The notes: a model not told the origin generated them from the sequence alone. A DNA stretch of 15,597 nucleotides from CAMCXE01 sp041179125 (GCA_041179125.1 JBEGTZ010000263.1:1-15597); one strand, 5' to 3'. Shown: positions 1-7,523, counted from the stretch's first letter. Program-made: numbers and translations.

Positions 1-152
1 AGTTGAGCGCCCAAAAGCTGTGCAAGCCATTGATGTGAATAGTGAAAGTTAAAAATGAAGGGCAACCTTATTGGTTGTTCGAATTTTTTAACTTTTGCTA
101 GGCGCGTCAAGGGGTTGTGCAAACTTGGGTGATCCAACTGAGGTTTTTAGGT
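1..152 (+). mobile_element. Palindromic MITE-like element, class A copy 1 (left end cut by window)
   Basis: This is a copy of the class A element. It lacks only about the first 12 bp of the consensus because the window begins inside it. It shares the arm CCCAAAAGCTGTG, the central hairpin GTTAAAAAT ... ATTTTTTAAC with inner CAACC/GGTTG, and the right end GAGGTTTTTAGG with the complete copies. The base after the right end starts TTA, which matches the TNA target rule of the other copies. It has no coding capacity; the open frame across it is accidental. Confidence 0.85.
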
Positions 153-158
153 TTAAGC

Positions 159-273
159 GTAGGTTGGGGTGCAACCCCAACATCCCAGCCATCCGCAAGC
201 ACAAGGCGCAGGCTTTGATGTGTTCTCGCCGCGAGAGGGAATGTTGGGGTTCGCAAGCTCACCGCCAACCTAC
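159..273 (+). repeat. 115-bp palindromic repeat R1
   Basis: It starts GTAGGTTGGGG and ends CCAACCTAC, so the ends are inverted repeats. Internal arms (CCCCAACAT ... ATGTTGGGG) extend the palindrome. It is nearly identical to 363-477; I count two differences. The similarity continues weakly for some 20-30 bp beyond the right end, so the pair may be a segmental duplication rather than two independent insertions. It is non-coding. Confidence 0.85.
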
Positions 274-362
274 AGTTAGCTCAGCTTACGTGCTGCTTGA
301 AATGGGGCTAGCAGCCGCTAAATGCCAATGGTTTTTTGGCCGGGGGATAAAGTGGATTAAGC

Positions 363-477
363 GTAGGTTGGGGAGCAACCCCAACATCCCAGCCATCCGC
401 AAGCACAAGGCGCAGGCTTTAATGTGTTCTCGCCGCGAGAGGGAATGTTGGGGTTCGCAAGCTCACCGCCAACCTAC
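363..477 (+). repeat. 115-bp palindromic repeat R2
   Basis: This is the second copy of the R1 repeat, in direct orientation and offset by 204 bp. Like R1 it is preceded by TTAAGC. It has the same inverted ends and the same internal CCGCGAGAGGGAATG segment. A left-half relative lies at 2420-2480. A continuous reading frame runs through both copies but is a repeat artefact. Confidence 0.85.
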
Positions 478-483
478 ATTTAG

Positions 484-648
484 CCCAGCCTAAGTGCTAT
501 TTACTTTCGATCATCCACGTCACTTGAAGGCGTACATTTTTCATCATGGCTAGGGCAGCCGCTTAAAGGCAGGGAGCTTTGGCGTGCTTACTGTTATTTG
601 GGTTACGACGTAGAGCCTAGCGGTGAAGATAATGATTTTAAAAAATAG
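484..648 (+). pseudogene. Possible C-terminal gene fragment
   Basis: An open frame without a start runs from just after the R2 repeat to a TAG at 646-648. Its last part reads as plausible protein (WLGQPLKGREL, then WRAYCYLGYDVEPSGEDNDF), unlike the repeat-derived frames around it. I do not recognise the family. It could be the 3' remnant of a gene broken by the repeats to its left. A degenerate echo of its middle (GGCTAG-CAGCCGCT) occurs near 308-322, between R1 and R2, suggesting that a longer segment was duplicated and one copy decayed. Confidence 0.3.
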
Positions 649-656
649 CATTAAAA

Positions 657-676
657 GTGGGCAATAAATTGCCCAC
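657..676. repeat. GTGGGCAA/TTGCCCAC hairpin
   Basis: A perfect 8-bp stem (657-664 with 669-676) around a TAAA loop is followed by CCTACC. The same hairpin recurs at 1482-1503 and 8864-8887 and, degenerate, at 2348-2377. The copies lie at gene borders. This one precedes the lipoprotein gene at 759. Confidence 0.85.
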
Positions 677-758
677 CCTACCTGCTAAAATCATCAGGCA
701 CGACAATAGCGCGGATATAAACCCCACCAACAACTCAACCAAAATAGGAATATACAGA

Positions 759-1409
759 TTGCACAACCGCTTATTGATTACGATATGCCCAGCACTGCTT
801 GCGTCATGCGCCATCCATTTAGTGGAATTAAAACGAGAGTCAATTGATTGGAGTTTATTTGAGAAGTTGCATCAAGCACCACCACAACATCATAAGAGAT
901 GTAGCGCATCGGGCACTTTTTCTGAAGCCGGCACAAAACACATTAAAGGCCTTAATGAAAAAAACCCTATAGCCACAGAAAAATTTGAAGCACTATTTAC
1001 GCTACACCGAAATTATCCTCCGTTACAAACCATAACAGAACCAACAAACAAAAAAACGCCTTACGCTCGCAACACTTTATATATTGAATTTAATGAATAC
1101 AAAGGAATATTGGTATTTGCCCACCTCAAAGACGAAGGACGTTTTGTTGGAAACCTATTGGACGCCAGCAATGGGGATTTTAACTGTGTTAATGGAGTTT
1201 TTTATTTGGTCGACATTCATGACCGATATGGCGCAGAAGGTGTCAATCACAGCAAAAACATCATAACGGCATTCACGCTGTCCGAAGACGGGGATCTTCT
1301 GGTTTATAATGCGCAATCACCGGCCAGAAGCAGAACCGGAGAAAAAATAGATAAAACTGAAAGCTACTATCTATTTAAAAAAATAACGGCGCGAGGGCGT
1401 GAAAAGTGA
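759..1409 (+). CDS. Putative lipoprotein of unknown function
   Basis: The reading frame is open from 657, but its first part runs through a palindromic repeat, so I prefer the TTG at 759, preceded by AGGA about 10 bp upstream. That gives 216 residues beginning MHNRLLITICPALLASC: a short positively charged N-terminus, a hydrophobic core and the lipobox LASC with Cys17. The mature part has no TM segment. Its C-terminal half (FNEYKGILVFAHLKDEGRF, NGDFNCVNGVFYLVD, TLSEDGDLLVYNAQS) suggests beta strands. I do not recognise the family and assign no function. It is AT-richer than the operon at 2716, flanked by hairpin repeats, and convergent with the DUF4377-like lipoprotein at 1600. The TTG start is the least certain point. 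Confidence 0.6.
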   Translation: MHNRLLITICPALLASCAIHLVELKRESIDWSLFEKLHQAPPQHHKRCSASGTFSEAGTKHIKGLNEKNPIATEKFEALFTLHRNYPPLQTITEPTNKKTPYARNTLYIEFNEYKGILVFAHLKDEGRFVGNLLDASNGDFNCVNGVFYLVDIHDRYGAEGVNHSKNIITAFTLSEDGDLLVYNAQSPARSRTGEKIDKTESYYLFKKITARGREK

Positions 1410-1481
1410 ATTTTCGGAGGCGCCCATTAATTAGGCAATGCGTAGTTTCAAAGTGGTTGGGTTTTGGTCGGGCGCATTGAT

Positions 1482-1503
1482 GGTGGGCAATCAATTGCCC
1501 ACC
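1482..1503. repeat. GGTGGGCAA/TTGCCCACC hairpin
   Basis: A perfect 9-bp stem (1482-1490 with 1495-1503) encloses a TCAA loop. It belongs to the family at 657 and lies between the convergent genes 759-1409 and 1600-2259. It could act as a bidirectional terminator, but no clear U-tract follows. Confidence 0.85.
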
Positions 1504-1535
1504 CTACCTGCTATCGTTCTTCTCGTCATGTTTAA

Positions 1536-1575
1536 CCTAAAACCTCAGTTGATGCTTTTGGGGGTTGAATCTGCG
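1536..1575 (+). repeat. Relic of a class A element end
   Basis: CCTAAAACCTCAGTTGA (1536-1552) matches the outer end of the class A elements and is preceded by TTTAA. It is followed by GCTTTTGGG, which matches the reverse complement of the element's inner CCCAAAAGC. This looks like a left end joined to part of a right arm, as expected from an internal deletion of a palindrome. The remainder is too degraded to place. Confidence 0.45.
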
Positions 1576-1599
1576 TCTGATATTAACGCCGTAACCGTA

Positions 1600-2259
1600 T
1601 TAGCGCGGCTGCGAAACTAGCACAGTCTTTACCGCAGTAATCAAATATGGCTCGGTAAGATCACTGCCATATTCGGCCTCTACCAAAATCCCGCTCACGT
1701 TAGGCTGCCACAACCCATCTGCAATTAAATCGCAGATATCCGGGAGGCAGTTTATTTTGTAATTGTATTTCAAATAAATAGAGTCGTTATCAAATGTCAG
1801 ATAGGGGCTTGGCCGGATGATGGTTTCGAAGGATTTACCGGGTGTTGCCGGAATTTTTTCTTCAACCGATATTAGCTCATAAGCATAAGAGGGCGCGTCA
1901 GCCAAGGTTTCGAAAATTATTTTTTTCAACTTAAGCTTGTATAAATAGCCCTGCTGATACGAAAAGCCTGTAATTGAAGGTGCGATACATTTTTCCTCGC
2001 CCGTAAAAACAGGCTCAGAATTTTCGGTTCCGATCAAACAAAAACTCAGGTCAATCGAGGGGAAAACTCTGTTATACCAGCCTTGATGGTGATCAATCCA
2101 CAAGGTTTCTTCGCGGGTTTCTTTAATTTTACGGCCAGTATTTGACGTCTCATTGACCGCAGGCTTTGTGACCGGGGTTTGATCTTGCACTGGCGTGCCG
2201 TTACATCCTGCTAAAAAAGCCACCAATGTAGTAATGAGTGCATGCTGCTGAAGTTTCAT
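1600..2259 (-). CDS. Lipoprotein, DUF4377-like
   Basis: The 219-residue product starts MKLQQHALITTLVAFLAGCNG, a type II signal peptide with lipobox LAGC (Cys19). ATG at 2259 is preceded on the - strand by GGAA. After a low-complexity Thr/Pro/Lys linker, residues about 60-135 (LSFCLIGTENS, CIAPSITGFSYQQGYLYKLK, YAYELISVEEK) resemble the DUF4377 pattern: paired Cys, 'I.GF.Y..GY.Y.L', then a strand ending in YxL. The family assignment is from memory of that pattern. DUF4377 proteins are poorly characterised envelope lipoproteins, often linked to META/HslJ domains. The last 80 residues contain CLPDIC, a probable disulfide pair. The gene converges on 759-1409. Its upstream region (2260-2480) is occupied by repeats. 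Confidence 0.65.
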   Translation of the reverse strand: MKLQQHALITTLVAFLAGCNGTPVQDQTPVTKPAVNETSNTGRKIKETREETLWIDHHQGWYNRVFPSIDLSFCLIGTENSEPVFTGEEKCIAPSITGFSYQQGYLYKLKLKKIIFETLADAPSYAYELISVEEKIPATPGKSFETIIRPSPYLTFDNDSIYLKYNYKINCLPDICDLIADGLWQPNVSGILVEAEYGSDLTEPYLITAVKTVLVSQPR

Positions 2260-2347
2260 ATTTTATATTCCATATATGTTGGTTTTGCGCGCCCAGTATA
2301 TGAGGTTGCACGGTTGATCTTAGTTAATTGACACGCAGTTTTAGCCC

Positions 2348-2377
2348 GTAGGCTGGACAACTTGTTGCCCACCCTAT
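2348..2377. repeat. Degenerate GTAGGGTGGGCAA-type hairpin
   Basis: The arms 2348-2360 and 2365-2377 (GTAGGCTGGACAA against TTGCCCACCCTAT) pair imperfectly and match the hairpin family at 657, 1482 and 8864. The 456-bp gap 2260-2715 holds only this hairpin, a half R repeat, the class A element 2480-2651 and a 64-bp leader before the TelA operon. I see no gene in it. Confidence 0.6.
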
Positions 2378-2419
2378 CCAAACTCTGCCACACCCCAACA
2401 ATTTTTTGGAAAATAAAGC

Positions 2420-2480
2420 GTAGGTTAGGCAGTAGTGCCCAACATTCCAGCCATTCGCGAGCACAAGGCCCGTGCTTTAA
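2420..2480 (+). repeat. Left half of an R-type repeat, broken by a MITE
   Basis: GCGTAGGTTAGG, then CAACATTCCAGCCATTCGC and CACAAGGC, align with the left half of R1/R2 up to their CTTTAATG segment. There the class A element at 2480 begins. Just after the element the sequence resumes TTAATGT, matching the next bases of R2. The rest of the right half cannot be recognised. Confidence 0.6.
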
Positions 2481-2651
2481 CCTAGAAACCTCAGTTGAGC
2501 GCCCAAAAGCTGTGCAAGCCATTGATACGAATAGTGAAAGTTAAAAATGCAGGGCAACCTTATTGGTTGTTCAAATGTTTAACTTTTTTAACTTTTGCCA
2601 GGCATACCAAGGGATTGCGCAGACTGGGTGATTCAACGGAGGTTTTTAGGT
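2480..2651 (+). mobile_element. Palindromic MITE-like element, class A copy 2
   Basis: This complete copy is bounded by CCTAGAAACC (2481) and GGTTTTTAGG (to 2650). It is flanked by TTAA on both sides (2477-2480, 2651-2654), so the exact duplication is TTA or TTAA. It is slightly longer than the other copies because of an extra AACTTTT around 2579-2588. It sits 64 bp upstream of the TelA-operon start codon, so the operon promoter must lie in the short leader, inside the element, or beyond it. Confidence 0.88.
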
Positions 2652-2715
2652 TAATGTTAACGCCTGCCAGCAATAGCCCTGGCACAACTTCCCGCTCAAC
2701 CCTAGGAGACACCGC

Positions 2716-3828
2716 TTGGATATAAAACGCATTATCGGCCCCCTACTCGCCCTGCTGCTGGCCTTAGGCGTGGGTTATGGCATTTGGCAGTCGGGCAATA
2801 AAAAAGCCGCCATCGACGCGCAAACTGCTGCTCAGGCGGCGGTGCAGGATGTAAACATTGTCTCCGGCAGCGAAAGCGTGCCTTATCTCAACGACCCGCG
2901 TGTAGCCCAGGTGTTGCTGCAAAACGGTATTCGCTTAACGGTACAAAAATCCGGTTCGCGGGAGATTGCCCAGCGCACGGATTTAAAACAGTTCGATGCG
3001 GCCTTCCCCGGTGGGGTGCCCGCTGCGGAAAAAATCAAGGCCGTTACCGGTGCTACACAGTCTGTTGCCACTTTTTTTACGCCGATGGTGATCGCCTCTT
3101 GGCGGCCTTTGTTGCCTTTGTTGGAGGCCAACGGGCTGGTGAGTAAGCGCGGTGAGAACTGGTTTTTGATCGACATGGGCAAGCTGATGCAGCTGATGGA
3201 AGCGGGCGCGCGCTGGCGGGACTTAAAAGACAACAGTGCGTTTGCGGTGGGTAAAAGCCTGTTGGTGTTGACCACCGATGTGCGCAAGTCCAACTCGGCG
3301 GCGCAGTATTTGGCGCTTACCAGTTGGATTGCCAACGGCGGCAACGTGGTCACAACAGACGAGGAAATCGAAAAAATAATGCCGCGCTTGCTGCCGCTGT
3401 TTCTAAAACAGGGTTATCAGGAGAACACCTCCTCCGGCCCGTTTGAAAACTACATGGCGATGGGCATGGGCGCGGTGCCTTTGGTGATGGTGTACGAATC
3501 GCAATTTTTTGAAGCCGCTCTGCACGATGGCGCCCTCAACCAGGATATGGTGCTGTTGTACCCGGAGCCTACGGTGTACTCCAAACGTATCATCGTGCCC
3601 TTTAATGCCAAAGGCGAAAAACTCGCGCACCTGTTAAGCACGCAGCCGGAGTTGCAAAAAATTGCCGCTGAATACGGGATGCGCGGCAGCGACCCGAAAC
3701 TGCTAGCCGACGCCCTGGCGGCCAAAAAACTCCCCGCAGCACCTGCGCTTAACGATGTGGTAGAAGCCCCCACGTTTGAAATGTTAGAAAAAATGATCGT
3801 CCGTATCGAAAGCCAACTGAATCAATAA
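2716..3828 (+). CDS. Membrane-anchored substrate-binding-like protein of a TelA operon
   Basis: The 370-residue protein starts at TTG 2716, with AGGAG at 2704-2708 giving a normal 7-bp spacing; no ATG offers a better start. Residues 6-24 (IIGPLLALLLALGVGYGIW) form an uncleaved signal anchor, so the rest is probably periplasmic. The body resembles a type II periplasmic substrate-binding fold. It shares a landmark with the third gene of the operon: VPLVMVYES (Tyr260-Glu261-Ser262), then LLYPEPTVYSKRIIVPFNA, against the other protein's INYES and LIYPKEG...LMLLNPA. A SBP_bac_11-like assignment is inference. The ligand is unknown and no ABC permease or ATPase is nearby. It ends 37 bp before telA and is probably co-transcribed with it. 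Confidence 0.75.
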   Translation: MDIKRIIGPLLALLLALGVGYGIWQSGNKKAAIDAQTAAQAAVQDVNIVSGSESVPYLNDPRVAQVLLQNGIRLTVQKSGSREIAQRTDLKQFDAAFPGGVPAAEKIKAVTGATQSVATFFTPMVIASWRPLLPLLEANGLVSKRGENWFLIDMGKLMQLMEAGARWRDLKDNSAFAVGKSLLVLTTDVRKSNSAAQYLALTSWIANGGNVVTTDEEIEKIMPRLLPLFLKQGYQENTSSGPFENYMAMGMGAVPLVMVYESQFFEAALHDGALNQDMVLLYPEPTVYSKRIIVPFNAKGEKLAHLLSTQPELQKIAAEYGMRGSDPKLLADALAAKKLPAAPALNDVVEAPTFEMLEKMIVRIESQLNQ

Positions 3829-3865
3829 CTATTCATAAACCGCCAATAATTGATGGAGCTAAGCC

Positions 3866-5062
3866 ATGAGTGATTCGAACAGTACCTTAAGCGCACCGGA
3901 GCCGTTAGTGCTTGCTGCCCCGCAAACCCTCACCGCCGTCACTGAAGCACGCGCCCCGGAGATGGTGCCCTTAGCGCCGGAGACCAAAACCAAAGTAGAC
4001 ACCCAGCTTGAAAGCTTTATTAACAGCTTGTTACAGGAGCAATTTGGCTCTGACGGGTTTAAACAAAAGTTGGATTCCGCCTTCCGTTTAGGCCGCAAGG
4101 AGATTTTTGATTCCGCCGCGTTAAATGGCCGTTTTATGGAAAAAAGTTTTGTCGGCGCGGAAGACAGCCCGGTATTTGGCGCCATCCACCAACTGCGCAA
4201 ACTGTTCGATGACCTCAACCCCGCCAGCGAAGGCGACTTGTTAACGCCCAACAAACTCTTCGGCCTCATTCCCTTCGGCGATAAATTACAGGCCTACTTC
4301 CGCAAATTTGAAGCCGCAGGCGGGCAAATTCGCAAATTAATGCAGAACCTTTACAGCGCCCAGGATGAAATCCGCAAAGATGCGGTGGAGATTGAAACCA
4401 CCGAAAAAAACCTTTGGGACTCCATGCAAAAACTGCGCGCCGCGATTTATTTTGCCGAGCAACTGGACAGCCGTTTGCTGGGCGAAGTAGCCAAACTCAA
4501 CCAAACTGAACCCATGAAAGCCCGCGCCATTGAGCAAGAAGTGTTGTTCTACGCCCGCCAATCCCTCACCGATATGCTCACCCAGCAAACCATCAACGTT
4601 AACGGTTATCTCTCTATGGGCGTACTCAAACGCACCGCCCGCGAGATGATCATCGGCTGCGACCGCATGGCCACCCACGGCATGAGCGCACTGGCGGTGG
4701 CCACCACCGTGGCCCGCGCCACCGGCAACCAAATAAAAGTGATGGAAATGCTGCAAGGCGCCTCAGCCACCATCGGCAGCCTGATCGAAAGCTCCTCCGT
4801 GGCCTTAGGCCAGCATGTAGAAAAAACCGCCGAGTTTGCCGCCAACCCCACCATCGCGATGGATCAACTGCAAAGCGCGTTTAACAACACCTTTAAAGCG
4901 ATGGATACCTTCGACAACTTCCGCTCCCAAGCCATTGATGCGATGGGAAAAAATAACGACATGCTGCGCGGGCTGCTGGCCAAAGGCGACTCGTACATGG
5001 AGCGCTCAAAACAAGCCGCCCAGCACTCCATCAAGGGCAATGATGACGTGGTGGCGCTATGA
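3866..5062 (+). CDS. telA: TelA-family protein (toxic anion resistance family)
   Basis: The 398-residue soluble protein has ATG 3866 with GGAG 10 bp upstream. The first 45 residues are Pro/Ala-rich and probably disordered; the remainder is mostly helical. The TelA (PF05816) core is visible from about residue 80: GLIPFGDKLQAYFRKFE, then long helices. The C-terminal half has the pattern REMIIGCDRMATHGMSAL..VATTVARATGNQ and ends AFNNTFKAMDTFDNFRSQAI. The family is named for plasmid tellurite resistance. Its molecular role is not settled, and in Gram-positive bacteria telA often pairs with xpaC, as here (6757). Its stop overlaps the next start by 4 bp (ATGA), implying translational coupling. The name follows the family; tellurite resistance itself is not shown. 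Confidence 0.88.
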   Translation: MSDSNSTLSAPEPLVLAAPQTLTAVTEARAPEMVPLAPETKTKVDTQLESFINSLLQEQFGSDGFKQKLDSAFRLGRKEIFDSAALNGRFMEKSFVGAEDSPVFGAIHQLRKLFDDLNPASEGDLLTPNKLFGLIPFGDKLQAYFRKFEAAGGQIRKLMQNLYSAQDEIRKDAVEIETTEKNLWDSMQKLRAAIYFAEQLDSRLLGEVAKLNQTEPMKARAIEQEVLFYARQSLTDMLTQQTINVNGYLSMGVLKRTAREMIIGCDRMATHGMSALAVATTVARATGNQIKVMEMLQGASATIGSLIESSSVALGQHVEKTAEFAANPTIAMDQLQSAFNNTFKAMDTFDNFRSQAIDAMGKNNDMLRGLLAKGDSYMERSKQAAQHSIKGNDDVVAL

Positions 5063-6687
5063 GCCGTAAAACCGTGGCGCGCCGCACTTGGCAGGTTGTA
5101 GGGCTGCTGCTCATCAGCCTGCTGGCTTTAAGTGGCTGCGGGCAAAAAACTGCCCCGGCAGAAGCACCTAAAACCGCAGCCCCCACGCCGCAAAATCCGC
5201 TGCGCCTATTGGCCGGTTCCGAGCTAAAAGACATAGCCGAACTCGCCCCGAAAATCGCCAGCGCCACCGGTGTTACGCTGCAATTTGAGTACTCCGGCAC
5301 CCTTGATGCCGTGGAAAAAATCGCCTCCGGTGCCGATGTAGACGGCGTATGGGTCTCCCACGGTAAATATCTGCAAATGACCCCCGGCGCCAAAGAGCGC
5401 GTCAAACTCAGCGAAAAAACCATGCTCTCGCCGGTGGTGCTGGGCATAAAAGACGCAAAAGCCAAATCACTCGGCTGGTGCGGCAACCCCAACGTCACCT
5501 GGCAAGACATAGCCAGCGCCGCCGAAGCGGGCAAATTCACCTTCGGCATGACCAACCCCGCCAGCAGCAACAGCGGGTTTACGGCGCTGGTGGGCTTAAC
5601 CGCCGCGCTCTCCGGCAAAGCCGATGCGCTCACCCTGGCGGACGTACAAGCCAACAAAACCCGCGCCTTTTTTAAAGCGCAACGCCTCACCTCCGGCAGC
5701 TCCGGCTGGCTGGCCGAAGCCTACCTGCGCGATCAAACGCTAGTGGACGGCATCATCAACTATGAGTCGGTATTGTTGAGCCTCAACCAAAACCCACAAC
5801 TGAATGAAAAACTCTGCCTGATTTACCCCAAAGAAGGCATCATCACCGCCGACTACCCGCTCATGCTGCTGAACCCTGCCCGTCAAGCGGATTACGAAAA
5901 GGTAGTGGCCTATCTGCGCACGCCCGAGTTCCAACAGCTGATGATGGACAAAACCCTGCGTCGGCCGGTGAACTCCACCGTTAAAACCAGCGCCGCCTTC
6001 CCTTCAGCCCTGCTGATTGAACTGCCCTTCCCCGGCCAGCTGGAGATCATCGACGCCCTGCTCGATGGCTTTCAAAACCAAGTGCGCATCCCCGCCCACA
6101 GCTGGTTTGTGCTGGATACCTCCGGTTCAATGGGCGAAAACGGCGGCATCGAACAACTCAAAAACGCCCTGGCCGGTTTAGGTGGCGAAGACACCAGCGT
6201 CTCAGGCCGCCTCACGCGTTTTCTCAACCGCGAAAAAATCGAAATCATCACCTTCTCAGAACGCCCCTCCCCCATTCGCCGCTTTGCGATGGGTGACAAC
6301 GAGCGCGAAAACACCAACACCCGAGGCCAAATTGTGGCGTTTGCGCGGCAGCTCAAAGCCACCGGCGCCACCGCCATTTACGACTCCGTCACCGCCGCCT
6401 ACCAAGATGCCCTCGCCAAACGCCCCAGCGATGGCGATGCGTATTACCAAACCATCGTACTGATGACCGATGGCCGCAACACCCGTGGGCGCGACTTCAG
6501 CGAATTTGCCTCCTGGTACAACAACCTACCGCCCGGCGAAAAAATAGTGCGGGTATTCCCCGTAGCCTTTGGTGATGCCGACATGGACGAACTCAAACGC
6601 CTGGCTGAACTTACCGGCGGCAAAGCCTTTGATGGCCGCAAGGGTGAATTGCGCCAGGTGTTTAAAGAGATCCGGGGTTATCAATGA
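5059..6687 (+). CDS. Lipoprotein with substrate-binding domain fused to a VWA domain
   Basis: The 542-residue product begins with a lipoprotein signal ending LSGC (Cys27), followed by a Pro/Ala-rich tether. Residues about 48-335 form a type II substrate-binding domain (LRLLAGSELKDIAEL, FEYSGTLDAVEKIASGADVD, NYES at 234-237). Residues about 345-542 form a von Willebrand A domain with an intact MIDAS: DTSGS (Asp353, Ser355, Ser357), Thr438 in ATGATAIYDS, and Asp471 in LMTDG. It should therefore bind a divalent metal and a protein partner. The ATG overlaps the telA stop by 4 bp. Gly28 after the lipid Cys favours outer-membrane sorting by the usual +2 rule. A tethered receptor linked to TelA in an envelope complex is my inference. 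Confidence 0.85.
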   Translation: MSRKTVARRTWQVVGLLLISLLALSGCGQKTAPAEAPKTAAPTPQNPLRLLAGSELKDIAELAPKIASATGVTLQFEYSGTLDAVEKIASGADVDGVWVSHGKYLQMTPGAKERVKLSEKTMLSPVVLGIKDAKAKSLGWCGNPNVTWQDIASAAEAGKFTFGMTNPASSNSGFTALVGLTAALSGKADALTLADVQANKTRAFFKAQRLTSGSSGWLAEAYLRDQTLVDGIINYESVLLSLNQNPQLNEKLCLIYPKEGIITADYPLMLLNPARQADYEKVVAYLRTPEFQQLMMDKTLRRPVNSTVKTSAAFPSALLIELPFPGQLEIIDALLDGFQNQVRIPAHSWFVLDTSGSMGENGGIEQLKNALAGLGGEDTSVSGRLTRFLNREKIEIITFSERPSPIRRFAMGDNERENTNTRGQIVAFARQLKATGATAIYDSVTAAYQDALAKRPSDGDAYYQTIVLMTDGRNTRGRDFSEFASWYNNLPPGEKIVRVFPVAFGDADMDELKRLAELTGGKAFDGRKGELRQVFKEIRGYQ

Positions 6688-6756
6688 AATGATTCGCGGG
6701 GAAATGAACCAATGGGCACTGCACAGGCGTGACACGATTCCATTTCGAGGTGAAAA

Positions 6757-7398
6757 ATGAATTTACTAGAAGCCCCCGGTGAAAAAACCACCGGGAGCAC
6801 CCGCCTCGCCCTGTACCTGTACAGCACCGGCAATATCCTCGGCTGCCTATTGGCACTGGGCGGGTTGGGGTTATTTTTTGCCGGTGTCATCGACGATTAC
6901 TGGGGCGCCATCGTGGCCGGGCTTTATCTAACCGGCGTGCTCGCCATCCCCCGGCGGAAAGACGACGAAAACCTCAGCGCCGAACGCTTCAACGAAGACA
7001 ACCTGCTAGAAGCACTGGAAAACACCCTCAAAACCGTAGGCCCCAAATTACCCGAAAAGGCCCGCAGCGGTTTAGCCTCCATCAAACACACCCTAGAAGG
7101 CCTACTGCCCGCACTGAAATCCCTAGAAACCTCCGCCCAGCTAGACCTACACAGCCGCCTCACGGTGATGTCCACCATCACCAAATACCTCCCCGAAACC
7201 CTCACCGCCTACCTGCGCCTCCCCCCCGCCTTCGCCCTAGTCCACCACGGCAGCTCCGGCAAAACCGCCCAGGTGTTATTGATCGAACAACTAGACGCGC
7301 TGGATACACAACTCAAACAAGTAGCCCAAAACGCCTACGCCCAAGACATAGAGCGCCTGGTGGCGAATGGAAAGTTTTTGCAGGATCGGTTTGGTTAA
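6757..7398 (+). CDS. XpaC-like two-TM membrane protein of the TelA operon
   Basis: The 213-residue product has ATG 6757 with GAGGTG about 7 bp upstream, 69 bp after the VWA gene. Residues about 20-66 contain two TM segments (GNILGCLLALGGLGLFFAGV and YWGAIVAGLYLTGVLAIP) followed by a basic RRK. The remaining 145 residues are a charged, helical cytoplasmic domain (GLASIKHTLEGLLPALKSL, then DLHSRLTVMSTITKYLPETL and LDALDTQLKQVAQNAYAQ). This layout and the 'KYLPETL..Y' stretch recall XpaC-family proteins (5-bromo-4-chloroindolyl phosphate hydrolysis family), the usual telA neighbour. Assignment rests on architecture and context, so it is moderate. It is the last gene of the operon, with hairpins following its stop. 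Confidence 0.65.
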   Translation: MNLLEAPGEKTTGSTRLALYLYSTGNILGCLLALGGLGLFFAGVIDDYWGAIVAGLYLTGVLAIPRRKDDENLSAERFNEDNLLEALENTLKTVGPKLPEKARSGLASIKHTLEGLLPALKSLETSAQLDLHSRLTVMSTITKYLPETLTAYLRLPPAFALVHHGSSGKTAQVLLIEQLDALDTQLKQVAQNAYAQDIERLVANGKFLQDRFG

Positions 7399-7428
7399 CG
7401 CGCTGGGCGCTAGGCCCAACACCCTAAA

Positions 7429-7446
7429 TTGGGCAGCAATGCCCAA
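7429..7446. terminator. Hairpin after the TelA operon, possible terminator
   Basis: TTGGGCA/TGCCCAA forms a perfect 7-bp stem with a GCAA loop, 31 bp after the last operon stop. A weaker GGGC/GCCC hairpin lies just before it (7405-7417). A GGTTTTT run follows 10 bp later rather than directly. It could terminate transcription but also looks like one more member of the palindromic repeats. Confidence 0.4.
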
Positions 7447-7503
7447 CTTGCCTTGGTTTTTCATCGCCGCATTCGTCAGTTAAATTGCGGATTTCACCCG
7501 TAG

Positions 7504-7523
7504 GGGCGCGATTCATCGCGCCC
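7504..7523. repeat. GGGCGCGA/TCGCGCCC hairpin
   Basis: A perfect 8-bp GC-rich stem encloses a TTCA loop and is preceded by GTAG. It is distinct in sequence from the GTGGGCAA hairpins but similar in design. The 392-bp gap 7399-7790 contains only hairpins, the class A element at 7594-7759 and the leader of the IPTL-CTERM gene. Confidence 0.7.

Noticed and set aside
95..493. Open frame of 132 codons across 95-493
   Set aside because: It runs through a class A element and two copies of the R repeat, and its protein is internally duplicated only because the DNA repeat is. The same N-terminal peptide appears at 8169 inside another element.
2256..2522. Open frame on the - strand starting inside class A copy 2
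   Set aside because: It is repeat-derived; the same start peptide recurs on the - strand near 8104 inside copy 4. No RBS or family resemblance.
2883..6450. Long open frames opposite the TelA operon (for example 5031-5690 and 4337-4756, - strand)
   Set aside because: They are antisense shadows of GC-rich coding sequence with low-complexity proteins and no RBS.
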